A stretch of DNA of 64,000 bases, from the NCBI RefSeq assembly GCF_036688685.1, contig NZ_JAQQPS010000002.1:124001-188000 (forward strand). Direction: 5' to 3'. Position 1 is the first letter of the stretch, and each line of letters starts with the position of its first letter. This DNA comes from JALYUM01 sp036688685 (GTDB taxonomy: Bacteria > Pseudomonadota > Gammaproteobacteria > Burkholderiales > Burkholderiaceae_D). Shown here piece after piece: positions 8,449-17,621 of this stretch. The notes beneath the pieces are model-generated. The model was not told where the DNA came from and ran no database searches. It saw only the letters and a program-made list of their open reading frames with translations. A program made the translations under genes and the position numbers.

Positions 8449-9438
8449 ATGGATGACCAACCGAACCGTTCCCGCCGCGTGGCCCTCGGCGGCCTCGCTG
8501 GTGGCTTGCTTGTCAGCGCCGCCAGCACCGCCCAGGCCCAGGCGCCAGCCGCTGCCGCTGCCGCCCCGGCCGCACCCAAAAATTATCCGAAACCGCCGTT
8601 TCCCGTGCAGCAGCAACCGTGGCCGGGCCTGACCAGCAAGATGAATCCCCGCCCCGACCATGGCGAGACCAGCTACAAGGGCTCGGGCCGGCTGCGCGGA
8701 CGCAAGGCCCTGATCACCGGTGGCGACTCCGGCATCGGGCGCGCGGCCGCCATCGCGTACGCGCGCGAGGGCGCCGACGTGGCCATCAATTATTTGCCGG
8801 CCGAGGAACCCGATGCGCGCGAAGTGGTCGCGCTGATTCGCGCGGAAGGGCGCAAGGCGGTCGCCATTCCCGGCGACATCCGCAGCGAAGCATTCTGCAA
8901 AAAGCTGGTCGAAGACGCTGTCAGGCAACTCGGCGGACTGGATATCCTGGTCAACAATGCGGCCCGCCAGGCGTCGCAGGAATCGATCCTCGATATCACG
9001 ACGCAGCAGTTCGACGACGTGTTCAAGACCAACGTCTACGCCATGTTCTGGATCACCAAGGCGGCCGTACCGCACCTCAAGGAAGGCGCGGCCATTATCA
9101 ACACCGCGTCCGTGAATGCCTACGACCCGGGCGAGAACATCATCGACTACGCCTCGTCCAAGGGCGCCATCATGATTTTCACCAAGGGCCTGGCCAAGCA
9201 GCTGGCATCGAAAGGGATTCGCGTCAATGCGGTGGCGCCGGGACCGTTCTGGACGCCGCTGCAGGTGACCGGCGGCCAGCCGCCCGACGCGCTGGCCAAA
9301 TTCGGCGTCGAGACCCCGATGAAGCGTCCCGGCCAGCCGGCCGAGCTGGCCGGCGTGTACGTCTTGCTGGCATCCGATGAAGCAAGCTACTCGACCGGCC
9401 AGGTGTTCGGCGCCTCGGGCGGGAAGGGTGTGCCGTAA
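8449..9438 (+). CDS. SDR family oxidoreductase with Tat-like leader
   Basis: The 329-aa product is a classical/extended short-chain dehydrogenase similar to the YghA group. It has the NAD(P)-binding motif TGGDSGIGRA (from about residue 90), the NNAA motif, and the catalytic Tyr234 and Lys238 in YASSK. The N-terminus carries SRRVALGG followed by an Ala-rich hydrophobic stretch, which resembles a twin-arginine leader and suggests export of the folded enzyme. After the leader comes the family-typical KPPFPVQQQPWPGL...MNPRPDHGETSY segment. The substrate is unknown. Confidence 0.88.
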   Translation: MDDQPNRSRRVALGGLAGGLLVSAASTAQAQAPAAAAAAPAAPKNYPKPPFPVQQQPWPGLTSKMNPRPDHGETSYKGSGRLRGRKALITGGDSGIGRAAAIAYAREGADVAINYLPAEEPDAREVVALIRAEGRKAVAIPGDIRSEAFCKKLVEDAVRQLGGLDILVNNAARQASQESILDITTQQFDDVFKTNVYAMFWITKAAVPHLKEGAAIINTASVNAYDPGENIIDYASSKGAIMIFTKGLAKQLASKGIRVNAVAPGPFWTPLQVTGGQPPDALAKFGVETPMKRPGQPAELAGVYVLLASDEASYSTGQVFGASGGKGVP

Positions 9439-9507
9439 ACCGGAACATGATTAAAAAATAAACTACTTCAAACTTAAAACTTGCACCAAAAGTTATTTGG
9501 TTTGCGC

Positions 9508-9513
9508 TATACT
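9508..9513 (+). promoter_or_regulatory. -10 box of candidate ncRNA
   Basis: A near-consensus TATACT lies about 7 nt upstream of the first hairpin of the candidate RNA. TTGCAC at 9481-9486 is the only -35-like hexamer, but the spacer (21 nt) is too long, so an activator may be needed. No protein-coding start follows closely. Confidence 0.4.
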
Positions 9514-9519
9514 CGATTT

Positions 9520-9765
9520 CATGGTTGTCTAGACCAGTGGTTTAGTCTAGCCATGGACGGAACAGGATCGGCCCGCAGCCACCACCGATAGTGTGGCGCG
9601 ATTTGCCGATAGTCGTTGAACAAACGCCTGGCTCCGGAAGCAGTCCTTGCACCAGCAGCGGTGCGGGACGCCGGGTGCAACCGGCACGAGGCGACGCCAG
9701 GAGATACCTGGTGCTCGCCCTCCCGAATTATGGAACGAAAAAAAAGCGCCAAGGCGCTTTTTTTT
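9520..9765 (+). ncRNA. candidate structured small RNA (about 245 nt)
   Basis: The gap between the SDR gene and the fliT-like gene holds no convincing ORF but has the features of an RNA gene. A -10 box at 9508 is followed by a bulged hairpin (CATGG/CTAGAC at 9520-9534 pairing with GTCTAG/CCATG at 9545-9555). Further hairpins include CCAC...GTGG near 9580, GCACC...GGTGC near 9650 and CCAGG-AGATA-CCTGG near 9700. It closes with a strong intrinsic terminator at 9738-9765. The GTGTGGCGC segment recalls part of 6S RNA, but the expected closing stem and zapA context are absent, so no family is claimed. Confidence 0.4.
9738..9765 (+). terminator. bidirectional intrinsic terminator
   Basis: A8 run, GCGCC, AA loop, GGCGC, T8 run. 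The A and T tracts let it work on both strands: it ends the candidate RNA on the plus strand and the fliT-like gene on the minus strand. Confidence 0.85.
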
Positions 9766-9784
9766 ATGTCTGCATATTCGTTAG

Positions 9785-10069
9785 TTAGTGCGCGCCGCTC
9801 ATGATGGCGTCGACTTTGCTCATCCACGGCTCGGTGCTGGCGCGGATCGCGCGGTCGTTGGCCATGATCTGCTTGATCAGCGCAATTTTGCGCTGGCGTG
9901 CGGCGCCGTCCAGGGTCGGGATGCCGCTTGCGGCAGCGCTTTTAACCCCGTCGCACTGGTTTTCCATCCGGGACAGGCCGTCCCGGTCGTTTGCTTGCGC
10001 GGCGACCGACATCTTTGCCGTAAGGCCGGCAAGGGTTTCGTACATGGCGAGGACTTCGTTTGATGTCAT
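9785..10069 (-). CDS. fliT: FliT-like flagellar chaperone
   Basis: The 94-aa all-helical product (MTSNEVLAMYETLAGLTAKM...) resembles betaproteobacterial FliT, the export chaperone of the filament cap FliD. It shows the expected conserved tail (KIALIKQIMANDRAIRASTEPWM). The frame extends to 10165, but ATG 10069 gives the family-typical start. No flagellar operon genes are nearby, so it is an orphan copy; a FliT paralogue with another role is possible. Confidence 0.6.
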   Translation of the reverse strand: MTSNEVLAMYETLAGLTAKMSVAAQANDRDGLSRMENQCDGVKSAAASGIPTLDGAARQRKIALIKQIMANDRAIRASTEPWMSKVDAIMSGAH

Positions 10070-10239
10070 GGCTTTTACCAGGTAAAAATGCGAACGGATG
10101 ACCGCTTGTCCTCCGGTAACGGAAGGGCGTGCCGAAACTTGAGGGTTTTTTAAAAATAATTTCAATTATTTTTTTGTGGGACCGGCTAGCGCTAAAATAC
10201 GGCGACATTTCGTACCGTGCTTTTTTAACAAGGGACCCC

Positions 10240-12282
10240 ATGAAGACCAGCTGGACGCCATTGAAAACCGCTCTCACCATTGCCCTGTGTGGCTTGACAC
10301 TGGCGCTTGCCCCGGCCCACGCGGTTGGTCAGGCCAGTGCCGCCCCCGTGGCAGAGCCAGCGGCGGCCGTCCTGCCCGGCGACGATTTTTTCATGTTTGC
10401 CAACACTGAATGGCTGAACAAGACGGCCATCCCCGCCGACCGCGGCAGCTGGGGCGCGATGGGTGCGCTGGCCGACGAAACCAACGCGCGCATCGTCAAG
10501 CTGATCGAAGACCTGGCCAAAGATAGCAAAACCACCGGCGAAGCGCGCATGGTGACCAATTACTACAGCGCCTTCATGAACCAGAAGGCGATCGAAAGCA
10601 ATGGCACCGGCCCGCTCAAGCCGCTGCTGGCGAAAATCGACGCCATCAAGGACAAGGCCACCCTCACGCGCGCGCTGGGCGAATCGGTACGCGCCAATGT
10701 CGACCCGCTCAACAACACCAATTTTTATACCGAAAACCTGTTCGGGCTGTGGGTCGCGCAAGGGCTGTCCGACAGCACCCGCAACCACGCCTACCTCCTG
10801 CAGGGCGGCCTGGGCATGCCCGATCGCGCTTACTTCCTCGATGCCAGCCCGCGCATGGCGGCGCTGCGCACGGCTTACCAGGCGCATATTGCCGCCATGC
10901 TGAAACTGGCCGGCTTGTCCGAGCCGGACAAGCGCGCCGCCCGTGTGTTCGCGCTGGAGATGGCAATTGCCAACACCCACGCGCCGCGCGACGAGTCGAA
11001 CGATATCCAGAAATCGAACAACACCTGGACCCTGGCCGATTTTGCATCGAAGGCGCCGGGCGTGGACTGGAAGGCATTGTTTGCCGCCGCCAAGTTGCAG
11101 GACCAGGCCAGTTTTGGCGTCTGGCACCCGAGCGCGATGACGGGCGCGGCCGCGCTGCTGGCCAATCCCGACGTCCCGGCCTGGAAGGACTATCTTGCCT
11201 TCCACCTCATCAACCACCACGCCGCGACCCTGCCGCAAGCGTTTGTCGACCAGCATTTCGCGTTCAACGGCAAAACCCTCTCCGGCGCGCCGCAGCAGTC
11301 CTTGCGCTGGAAACGGGCGCTGGCCGCCACCAACGGCGCGCTCGACGACGCCGTCGGCAAAATCTACGTGGCCCGCTACTTCCCGGCCGCCAACAAGGTG
11401 GCGCTACAAAAGATGGTGGCCAATATCGTTGCCGCCTTCGGTCAGCGCATCGACAAGCTCGACTGGATGGCGCCCGCCACCCGTGCGCAGGCGAAGGAAA
11501 AGCTGCGCACGCTGTACGTGGGTGTCGGCTATCCCGAGCACTGGAAAACCTATACCGGCCTGACGGTGTCGCCGATCGACGCCTTCGGCAATGCCGTGCG
11601 CGCCGAGGAATTCCACTACGCGAATGAAATCGCGCTGCTGCACAGTAAACCGAACCGCACCGACTGGACCATGCCGCCGCAACTGGTCAATGCCGTTAAC
11701 CTGCCGCTGCAAAATGCGCTGAACTTTCCGGCCGCCATCCTGCAAGCGCCGTTCTACGACCCGAAAGCGTCGGACGCGGCCAATTACGGCGCCATCGGCG
11801 CCATCATTGGCCACGAAATCAGCCATAGCTTCGATGACCAGGGCGCCCAGTTCGACGCCGAAGGCCACCTGCGCGACTGGTGGACCAAGTCAGACCTGGA
11901 ACATTTTCAAACGGCTTTGGGCAAGCTGGTCGCGCAGTACGGTGCCTACAAACCGTTTCCCGACCTGGCGGTGAACGGTCAACTGACCCTGTCCGAAAAC
12001 CTGGCCGACCTGGCCGGGCTGGCGGCGGCCTACGATGCCTTCAAGGCCAGTGCAACAGGCGGCGCCGACGCCGACCGTGACTTCTTCCTCGGTTTCGCGC
12101 AGGCGTGGCGCAGCAAGTTCCGCGAGCCGTCGCTGCGCCGCGGCGTACTCACCGACGGCCACGCCCCGGCCATGTACCGCGCCGCCACCGTGCGCAACCT
12201 CGACGCCTGGTACAGTGCCTTCGATGTCCAGCCGGGCCAGTCGCTTTACCTGGCGCCGGAACAACGCGTGCAGGTCTGGTAA
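10240..12282 (+). CDS. M13 family zinc metallopeptidase (PepO/neprilysin type)
   Basis: The 680-aa product has a signal peptide (residues about 1-25) and an M13 peptidase body. The zinc site is visible: HEISH (His525, Glu526, His529) and the third ligand Glu586 in ENLADLAG with Asp590. The N-terminal M13_N region starts at DDFFMFANTEWLNKT, and the C-terminus ends ...VQVW, typical of the family. It is predicted periplasmic or outer-membrane associated and would cut small peptides. An AGGGA ribosome binding site precedes ATG 10240. The methyltransferase gene starts on the next base after the stop. Confidence 0.95.
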   Translation: MKTSWTPLKTALTIALCGLTLALAPAHAVGQASAAPVAEPAAAVLPGDDFFMFANTEWLNKTAIPADRGSWGAMGALADETNARIVKLIEDLAKDSKTTGEARMVTNYYSAFMNQKAIESNGTGPLKPLLAKIDAIKDKATLTRALGESVRANVDPLNNTNFYTENLFGLWVAQGLSDSTRNHAYLLQGGLGMPDRAYFLDASPRMAALRTAYQAHIAAMLKLAGLSEPDKRAARVFALEMAIANTHAPRDESNDIQKSNNTWTLADFASKAPGVDWKALFAAAKLQDQASFGVWHPSAMTGAAALLANPDVPAWKDYLAFHLINHHAATLPQAFVDQHFAFNGKTLSGAPQQSLRWKRALAATNGALDDAVGKIYVARYFPAANKVALQKMVANIVAAFGQRIDKLDWMAPATRAQAKEKLRTLYVGVGYPEHWKTYTGLTVSPIDAFGNAVRAEEFHYANEIALLHSKPNRTDWTMPPQLVNAVNLPLQNALNFPAAILQAPFYDPKASDAANYGAIGAIIGHEISHSFDDQGAQFDAEGHLRDWWTKSDLEHFQTALGKLVAQYGAYKPFPDLAVNGQLTLSENLADLAGLAAAYDAFKASATGGADADRDFFLGFAQAWRSKFREPSLRRGVLTDGHAPAMYRAATVRNLDAWYSAFDVQPGQSLYLAPEQRVQVW

Positions 12283-12897
12283 ATGGACGAGCTCGACGCC
12301 ATCGCCAGCAGCACCCTGGCCGACTACGACAGCAACGCGGCCGGATTTTTTGCCGGCACGCGCGACCACGACGTCAGCCAGAACATCGACGCTTTGCTGC
12401 GCGCCATCACGACGCCGGCGCCGTTCACCATCCTCGACCTGGGCTGCGGCCCCGGGCGCGACCTGGCCACTTTTACACGTCTGGGGCACGTGGCGGTGGG
12501 GCTTGATGGCGCCGCCGAATTCGTGGCGATGGCGCGCGCATTTTCCGGCTGCACGGTGTGGCACCAGTCTTTCCTGCACCTCGACTTGGCGGCCGCGCGC
12601 TTCGACGGCGTGTTCGCTAACGCCAGCCTGTTTCACGTGCCGCGGGCGATGTTGCCGACCGTGCTGGCGCAGCTGTGTGCGACCTTGAAGCCGGGCGGGG
12701 TGCTGTTCAGTTCCAATCCGCGCGGGGATAACCAGGAAGGCTGGTCGGGCGGGCGCTACGGCAGTTATCACGACTACGCCAGCTGGAAGCGCTTCGTCGA
12801 AGCTGCAGGTTTTGTCGAGGTAGAACACTACTATCGTCCGCCGGGCGTGCCGCGCGAGCAGCAGCCGTGGCTTGCCAGTGTCTGGCGCAAAGCTTAG
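12283..12897 (+). CDS. class I SAM-dependent methyltransferase
   Basis: The 204-aa product has methyltransferase motif I, ILDLGCGPGRD (about residues 49-59), motif II-like VGLDGA and LKPGGVLFSSNPRG near 145. It is a small Rossmann-fold methyltransferase of the type 11/25 group; the substrate cannot be inferred. It begins directly after the stop of the M13 peptidase gene, so it is translationally coupled. It converges on the cytochrome c gene, whose stop overlaps its last bases. Confidence 0.85.
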   Translation: MDELDAIASSTLADYDSNAAGFFAGTRDHDVSQNIDALLRAITTPAPFTILDLGCGPGRDLATFTRLGHVAVGLDGAAEFVAMARAFSGCTVWHQSFLHLDLAAARFDGVFANASLFHVPRAMLPTVLAQLCATLKPGGVLFSSNPRGDNQEGWSGGRYGSYHDYASWKRFVEAAGFVEVEHYYRPPGVPREQQPWLASVWRKA

Positions 12898-13739
12898 TTC
12901 AAGGTCGCCAGATACGCCGCCATATCCACCGCGTCCTGCTGCGCCACGTCCAGGTCCGGCATGGCGGTGGCCGGATCGACGCCCTTCGGATCGGTAATCC
13001 AGCGCACCAGGTTCGCCTGCGAATTGACCAGCTGTCCCGCGATCTTGTTCTGCCGGCCGAAGCTGGCGAGCTGCGGTCCCACATAGGTTTTCGATCCGGT
13101 CACCCCGGGAATCAGGTGGCACGACTGGCACGCATACTGGCCCAGCGCCGTCTTCCCGCGCAGGGCGTCGCCGGCCAGCAGCGCCGGCCCGTCCGGCATG
13201 GGCGCGGCCGTCACGCCCGCGTCGAACACGGCAAACTGTTGCGGGCTGAGGCGGGGCAGGTGGGACAAAAATCCCACCACCTGCCAGATCTGCGCATCGC
13301 TCATATGGTATTTCCACGCCGGCATGCCGCTGGTCTTGATCCCCTGCTGCACGATCCAGTACATCTCGGGCGCCGACCACCGGCGCGCCGCATCCACCAG
13401 CGGCCCTGGTGACGGCTGCATGCTCTTGGCAAAATTGGCCATCGGCACGCCCGGTCCGCCGTGACAGGCGACGCAATTGGCCTTGTACAGCGCGGCGCCG
13501 GCGCGCAGCGAGGCGGCATCCGGCGGCGCCGGCGCCACCACGGCGCTGGCGTGATGGCGCACCGATTCATGCATGCCGTATTCGAGGAAGGTGTAGGCGA
13601 ACTGCCAGTGCGGGGCGAGGGCGCCGATATTGTACCAACCCGCCTTCGCAAACATGGCGCCGCCGAGCGCGCCCAGCACACCGCCCACGGCAATGGTGGC
13701 GCAGATGGTCTTGACGATGAGGCGGGTGGTTTTACGCAT
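12894..13739 (-). CDS. membrane-anchored diheme cytochrome c
   Basis: The 281-aa product has an N-terminal membrane anchor or signal (residues about 8-30) and two CxxCH heme sites: CVACH (89-93) and CQSCH (204-208). Each is followed by a Met-containing C-terminal half (GMPAWK and AMPDLD). The arrangement suits electron delivery to a periplasm-facing oxidase, and the caa3 genes start 80 bp away on the other strand. The stop overlaps the methyltransferase 3' end by a few bases, tail to tail. Confidence 0.88.
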   Translation of the reverse strand: MRKTTRLIVKTICATIAVGGVLGALGGAMFAKAGWYNIGALAPHWQFAYTFLEYGMHESVRHHASAVVAPAPPDAASLRAGAALYKANCVACHGGPGVPMANFAKSMQPSPGPLVDAARRWSAPEMYWIVQQGIKTSGMPAWKYHMSDAQIWQVVGFLSHLPRLSPQQFAVFDAGVTAAPMPDGPALLAGDALRGKTALGQYACQSCHLIPGVTGSKTYVGPQLASFGRQNKIAGQLVNSQANLVRWITDPKGVDPATAMPDLDVAQQDAVDMAAYLATLN

Positions 13740-13816
13740 GCAGTGTTCTGTTGAAAAAGTGATAAGTTATTATTCTTGTAGTATAGCGAGTCATCCATTT
13801 CCAGCAAAAGCCTAGC

Positions 13817-14176
13817 GTGCGCAGCCTTCTTGTTTTTTCGATTTTGCTGGCGCTGTCGGCCTGCAGCCGGCGCGAACCGGCGCCGCCCGCCGTGCACGGC
13901 GACGCCGTCGTCGGCGCACGCCTGGTCGACCAGTTCCAGTGCGGGGCCTGCCACACGATTCCCGCGATCCCCGCCGCCCAGGGCCGCACCGGCCCCACGC
14001 TTGCCGCCTTCGGCCGGCGCAGCTACATTGCCGGCAGCATCCCGAATGTGCCCGACAAGCTGGCGCGCTGGCTGGTCAATCCGGCCGCCCTGAAACCGGA
14101 TACGGCCATGCCGGCGATGGGCGTCTCCGACGTTGAAGCGCACCACATGGCCGCTTACCTGGCCACGCTTCGATGA
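13817..14176 (+). CDS. cytochrome c lipoprotein
   Basis: The 119-aa product starts at GTG 13817 and has a lipoprotein signal (LLALSAC, lipidated Cys16). It has one heme site CGACH (42-46) and a Met-containing distal segment (DTAMPAMG). It would be a membrane-tethered monoheme cytochrome c. Its stop overlaps the start of coxB (ATGA at 14173), placing it at the head of the oxidase operon, probably as electron donor or accessory subunit. Confidence 0.82.
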   Translation: MRSLLVFSILLALSACSRREPAPPAVHGDAVVGARLVDQFQCGACHTIPAIPAAQGRTGPTLAAFGRRSYIAGSIPNVPDKLARWLVNPAALKPDTAMPAMGVSDVEAHHMAAYLATLR

Positions 14177-15096
14177 TCGATTTACCTTCCCTGCAATCGA
14201 TTTTGCATCCGGCCGCCATCGATGCCCGCACCATTGCCGAACTCACCTGGATATTGATCATTGGCGCCACGCTGCTCCTTGCCGGCGTCTGCTTCCTGCT
14301 CTGGCGCGCGGTGCGGCGCAAAGCCGGTGCGGTCAAACCACTGCACTGGATCGTTGGCGGTGGGATTGCGTTGCCGCTGCTGGTGCTCACGCCCTTGCTG
14401 GCCTATTCCACCTGGCGCAGCGCCGAACTGACGATGCCGGCGTCGCAGGACGCACTGGCCATTTCTGTCACGGCAAAAATGTGGTGGTGGGAAGTGCGCT
14501 ACCCGAATCCGCGCGGCGGCCAGGACATCGTGCTGGCCAATGAAATTCACTTGCCGGCCGGGCGCCCGGTGTATCTGTCCCTGGTCAGCAACGACGTCAT
14601 CCACAGCTTCTGGGTGCCGGCGCTGGGCGGCAAGGTCGACATGGTGCCGGGCCGCCCGCACGGCATGCGCGTCCAGGTCGACCAGCCTGGTCGCTGGCGC
14701 GGCCAGTGCGCCGAATACTGCGGCGAGCAGCATGCGCGCATGGCCTTGTTCGTGGTGGCCGAAGCGCCGGCCGCGTTCGATGCCTGGCTGGCCGGGCAGG
14801 CGCAGCCTGCGCGCGGCCAGCAGTTGCCCGGACGCGAAGTCTTCCTCGCCCAGCATTGCGGCGCCTGCCACACGGTGCGCGGCGTGGTTGCCAGCGCCAA
14901 TCTCGGCCCTGACCTGACCCACGTCGGCAGCCGCTCGCACCTGGGCGCCGGCACGCTGCCCAACGGCAGCGCTGCCATGGCCGCCTGGATCGCCAACCCG
15001 CACGCGGTGAAACCGGGCGTGCGCATGCCGGCGTCAAGCGACATGGACCCCGCCTCGTTGCAGGCGCTGGCCGCCTGGCTGGAACAACTGAAATGA
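14173..15096 (+). CDS. coxB: caa3-type cytochrome c oxidase subunit II with cytochrome c domain
   Basis: The 307-aa product has two N-terminal membrane helices (about 25-45 and 58-78). The cupredoxin domain keeps the full CuA site: His144 plus CAEYCGEQHARM with Cys179, Glu181, Cys183, His187 and Met190. The C-terminal cytochrome c domain has CGACH (239-243) and Met in RMPASSDMD. This is the caa3 layout, where the fused heme c passes electrons to CuA. It overlaps both neighbours by 4 bases (ATGA), so the four-gene run is one operon. Confidence 0.95.
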   Translation: MIDLPSLQSILHPAAIDARTIAELTWILIIGATLLLAGVCFLLWRAVRRKAGAVKPLHWIVGGGIALPLLVLTPLLAYSTWRSAELTMPASQDALAISVTAKMWWWEVRYPNPRGGQDIVLANEIHLPAGRPVYLSLVSNDVIHSFWVPALGGKVDMVPGRPHGMRVQVDQPGRWRGQCAEYCGEQHARMALFVVAEAPAAFDAWLAGQAQPARGQQLPGREVFLAQHCGACHTVRGVVASANLGPDLTHVGSRSHLGAGTLPNGSAAMAAWIANPHAVKPGVRMPASSDMDPASLQALAAWLEQLK

Positions 15097-17621
15097 AAGA
15101 CCCTTCCTTGAATCCGACCACCCCCAGCTCCCTGCCACGTCCCGCGGGCGAGCTCGAACAACTGCAGCGAATCTGGCAAACGCCCAAGGGGCTGCGCTTC
15201 CTTACCAGCGTCAACAACACCAATATCGGCTTGCTGTACATCGGCACCGCGCTGCTGTTCTTTGTGCTGGCTGGCGTGCTGGCGCTGTTGCTGCGCGTGC
15301 AGCTGGCGGTGCCGGACAATACCTTTTTGAGTCCGGCCGTCTATAACCAGCTGTTCACGATGCACGGCACGGTGATGATGTTTTTGTTCGCCATCCCGGT
15401 GGTCGAAGCGATCGCCGTGTATTTGTTGCCGGGCATGCTGGGGGCACGCGACTTGCCGTTCCCGCGCCTGTCGGCGTATGCCTTCTGGGCCTATGCCTTC
15501 GGCGGCCTGGGCTTTTTTTGCAGCATCTTCGCCGGCCTGGCGCCCGATGGCGGCTGGTTCATGTACCCGCCGTTGACGGGCAAGGAATTCTCGCCGGGAA
15601 TCAATGCCGACTTCTGGCTGCTCGGCATCGGCTTCATCGAAATCTCGGCCATCGCCGGCGCCATCGAACTGATCGTCGGCATCCTGTTTACCCGCGCGCC
15701 GGGCATGACGCTCGGCAAAATGCCGGTGTACGCCTGGTCGATGCTGGTGGTCGCCGTGATGATCGTGTTCGCCTTTCCCGCCGTGATCGCCGGCACCACG
15801 CTGCTGGAGTTGGAACGCGCCTTCGACTGGCCGTTTTTCATCCCCGCGCGCGGGGGCGATCCGATCCTGTGGCAGCACCTGTTCTGGTTCTTCGGCCACC
15901 CCGAGGTGTACATCATCTTTCTGCCCGCCGCCGGCATGGTCTCGACGATGATCCCGACCATTGCCGGCACCGCGCTGGTGGGCCGGCGCGCAATCACGGT
16001 GGCGCTGGTGGTGGTCGGCTTTTTCAGCTTCGCGCTGTGGGCCCACCACATGTTCACAGCCGGCCTGGGGCCGCTGGAAACGGGGCTGGTGTCGGCGGCC
16101 AGCATGGCGGTGGCGGTGCCGACGGCGATCCAGGTGTTTGGCTGGATCGCGACCTTATGGAAAGGCAAGGTCGCCTGGAATGGTCCGGCGCTGTTCCTGA
16201 TGGGCTTCATGTTCATTTTCGTGCTGGGCGGCCTGACCGGCGTCATGGTGGCCGTGGTCCCGTTCGACTGGCAGGTACACGACACCTATTTCATTGTCGC
16301 CCACCTGCATTACGTGCTGATCGGCGGCATGGTGTTCCCCGTGTTTGCCGGCCTGTATTACTGGATGCCGCTGCTCAAGGGCGTGGCGCTGTCGGAACGG
16401 CTGGCACGCTGGGTGTTCTGGCTGATGTTCGCCGGTTTTAATGTGGCGTTTTTCCCGATGCACCTGACCGGCATGCTGGGCATGCCGCGCCGGGTCTACA
16501 CCTACGGCGCCGAGATGGGCTGGAGCGGGTTGAACATGTTGTCGACCATCGGCGCCTTTGTGTTTGCCGCCGGCGTGGTGCTGTTTTTCATCGACCTGGT
16601 GCGCAGCTTGCGCAAGCCGGCCCGGCCGATCGGCAACCCCTGGAACGCGGCCACGCTGGAGTGGCTGCCCAACGAGGACTACGCCACGCGCAGCATCCCG
16701 CAGGTCGACAGCGCCGATCCCTTGTGGGACCGCCTGGCGCTGGCGCGCGAAGTGGAAGCCGGCCAGCACTGGCTGCCCGGCAGCGCCACGGGCCTGCGCG
16801 AAACCATCATCACCAGTGCCATCAAGGCGACCCCGCTGTACGTGCTGGTGCTGCCGAAAGACAGCTGGCTGCCGTTTATTGCCGCGCTCGGCACGGCCGG
16901 CTTCTTCCTGCTGCTGACCATCAAGTGGGCCGTGACCGCCTGGACCTGCGGCATCATCGCGCTGGTGGCCATCGTCGCCTGGCTGTGGGAGACCGACCAG
17001 GCGCCGCTGCAAACAGAAGTGCAGGTCGCGGACCATGTCATGCTGCCGGTCGGCATGGTTGGACCGCGCTCCCATGCATGGTGGGGCACCGCCATCTTGA
17101 TGGTGGTCGACCTGACGATCTTCGCGTCCTTTTTGTTTGCTTTCATTCATATTTCGATGCGCCTGAACATTTGTCCGCCGCCTGGCGCAGGCTTGCCCGG
17201 GGCAATCTGGCAATACGGCTCTGTTGCTTTGCTGCTGGCCAGCTCGGCCTGCATCGAGTTTGCGCGTCGTAAACTGGTCGACCGGCACCAGGCCTGGCTG
17301 CGCGTGGCGACCCTGCTGGCGCTGGCGCTGCTGGTGGCCGGTTTTGTGGTCGTGATGCTGGGCCAGCGCGGCGCCGGGCTGGACCCGACGGCAACTGCCT
17401 GGGCCGCGACCATCGCTGCGCTGCTGGCGTACCAGGGTTGGCACGTGTTCATCCTGGTCATCATCGGGATTTACCTGTTCTTACGCGCCTGGAATGGTAA
17501 ACTGCACGGCCGCAACCGCGGCACCTTCGATAACAGCGCATTGATCTGGCACGGCAGCGTGCTGCAAGGCGTGCTCGGCACGCTGGCTGTGTCGTTTTTA
17601 CCCCAATGGATGGGTGCTTGA
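15093..17621 (+). CDS. coxA: caa3 oxidase subunit I-III fusion
   Basis: This 842-aa terminal oxidase core reduces O2 to water and pumps protons. Subunit I covers about residues 1-540, with heme/Cu ligands His91 (TMHGT), GHPEVYI (His269), His318-His319 (AHHMF), and His404/His406 (VAHLHYV). The C-terminal 250-300 residues form a set of further membrane helices corresponding to subunit III, so a separate coxC is not expected. The product lies between coxB and a 102-aa membrane protein, overlapping each. No ctaG or heme A synthesis genes are in the window. Confidence 0.95.
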   Translation: MKDPSLNPTTPSSLPRPAGELEQLQRIWQTPKGLRFLTSVNNTNIGLLYIGTALLFFVLAGVLALLLRVQLAVPDNTFLSPAVYNQLFTMHGTVMMFLFAIPVVEAIAVYLLPGMLGARDLPFPRLSAYAFWAYAFGGLGFFCSIFAGLAPDGGWFMYPPLTGKEFSPGINADFWLLGIGFIEISAIAGAIELIVGILFTRAPGMTLGKMPVYAWSMLVVAVMIVFAFPAVIAGTTLLELERAFDWPFFIPARGGDPILWQHLFWFFGHPEVYIIFLPAAGMVSTMIPTIAGTALVGRRAITVALVVVGFFSFALWAHHMFTAGLGPLETGLVSAASMAVAVPTAIQVFGWIATLWKGKVAWNGPALFLMGFMFIFVLGGLTGVMVAVVPFDWQVHDTYFIVAHLHYVLIGGMVFPVFAGLYYWMPLLKGVALSERLARWVFWLMFAGFNVAFFPMHLTGMLGMPRRVYTYGAEMGWSGLNMLSTIGAFVFAAGVVLFFIDLVRSLRKPARPIGNPWNAATLEWLPNEDYATRSIPQVDSADPLWDRLALAREVEAGQHWLPGSATGLRETIITSAIKATPLYVLVLPKDSWLPFIAALGTAGFFLLLTIKWAVTAWTCGIIALVAIVAWLWETDQAPLQTEVQVADHVMLPVGMVGPRSHAWWGTAILMVVDLTIFASFLFAFIHISMRLNICPPPGAGLPGAIWQYGSVALLLASSACIEFARRKLVDRHQAWLRVATLLALALLVAGFVVVMLGQRGAGLDPTATAWAATIAALLAYQGWHVFILVIIGIYLFLRAWNGKLHGRNRGTFDNSALIWHGSVLQGVLGTLAVSFLPQWMGA

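Noticed and set aside
9575..9610. Similarity to 6S RNA (ssrS)
   Set aside because: Only a short GTGTGGCGC stretch matches; the long closing stem and the zapA neighbourhood are absent.
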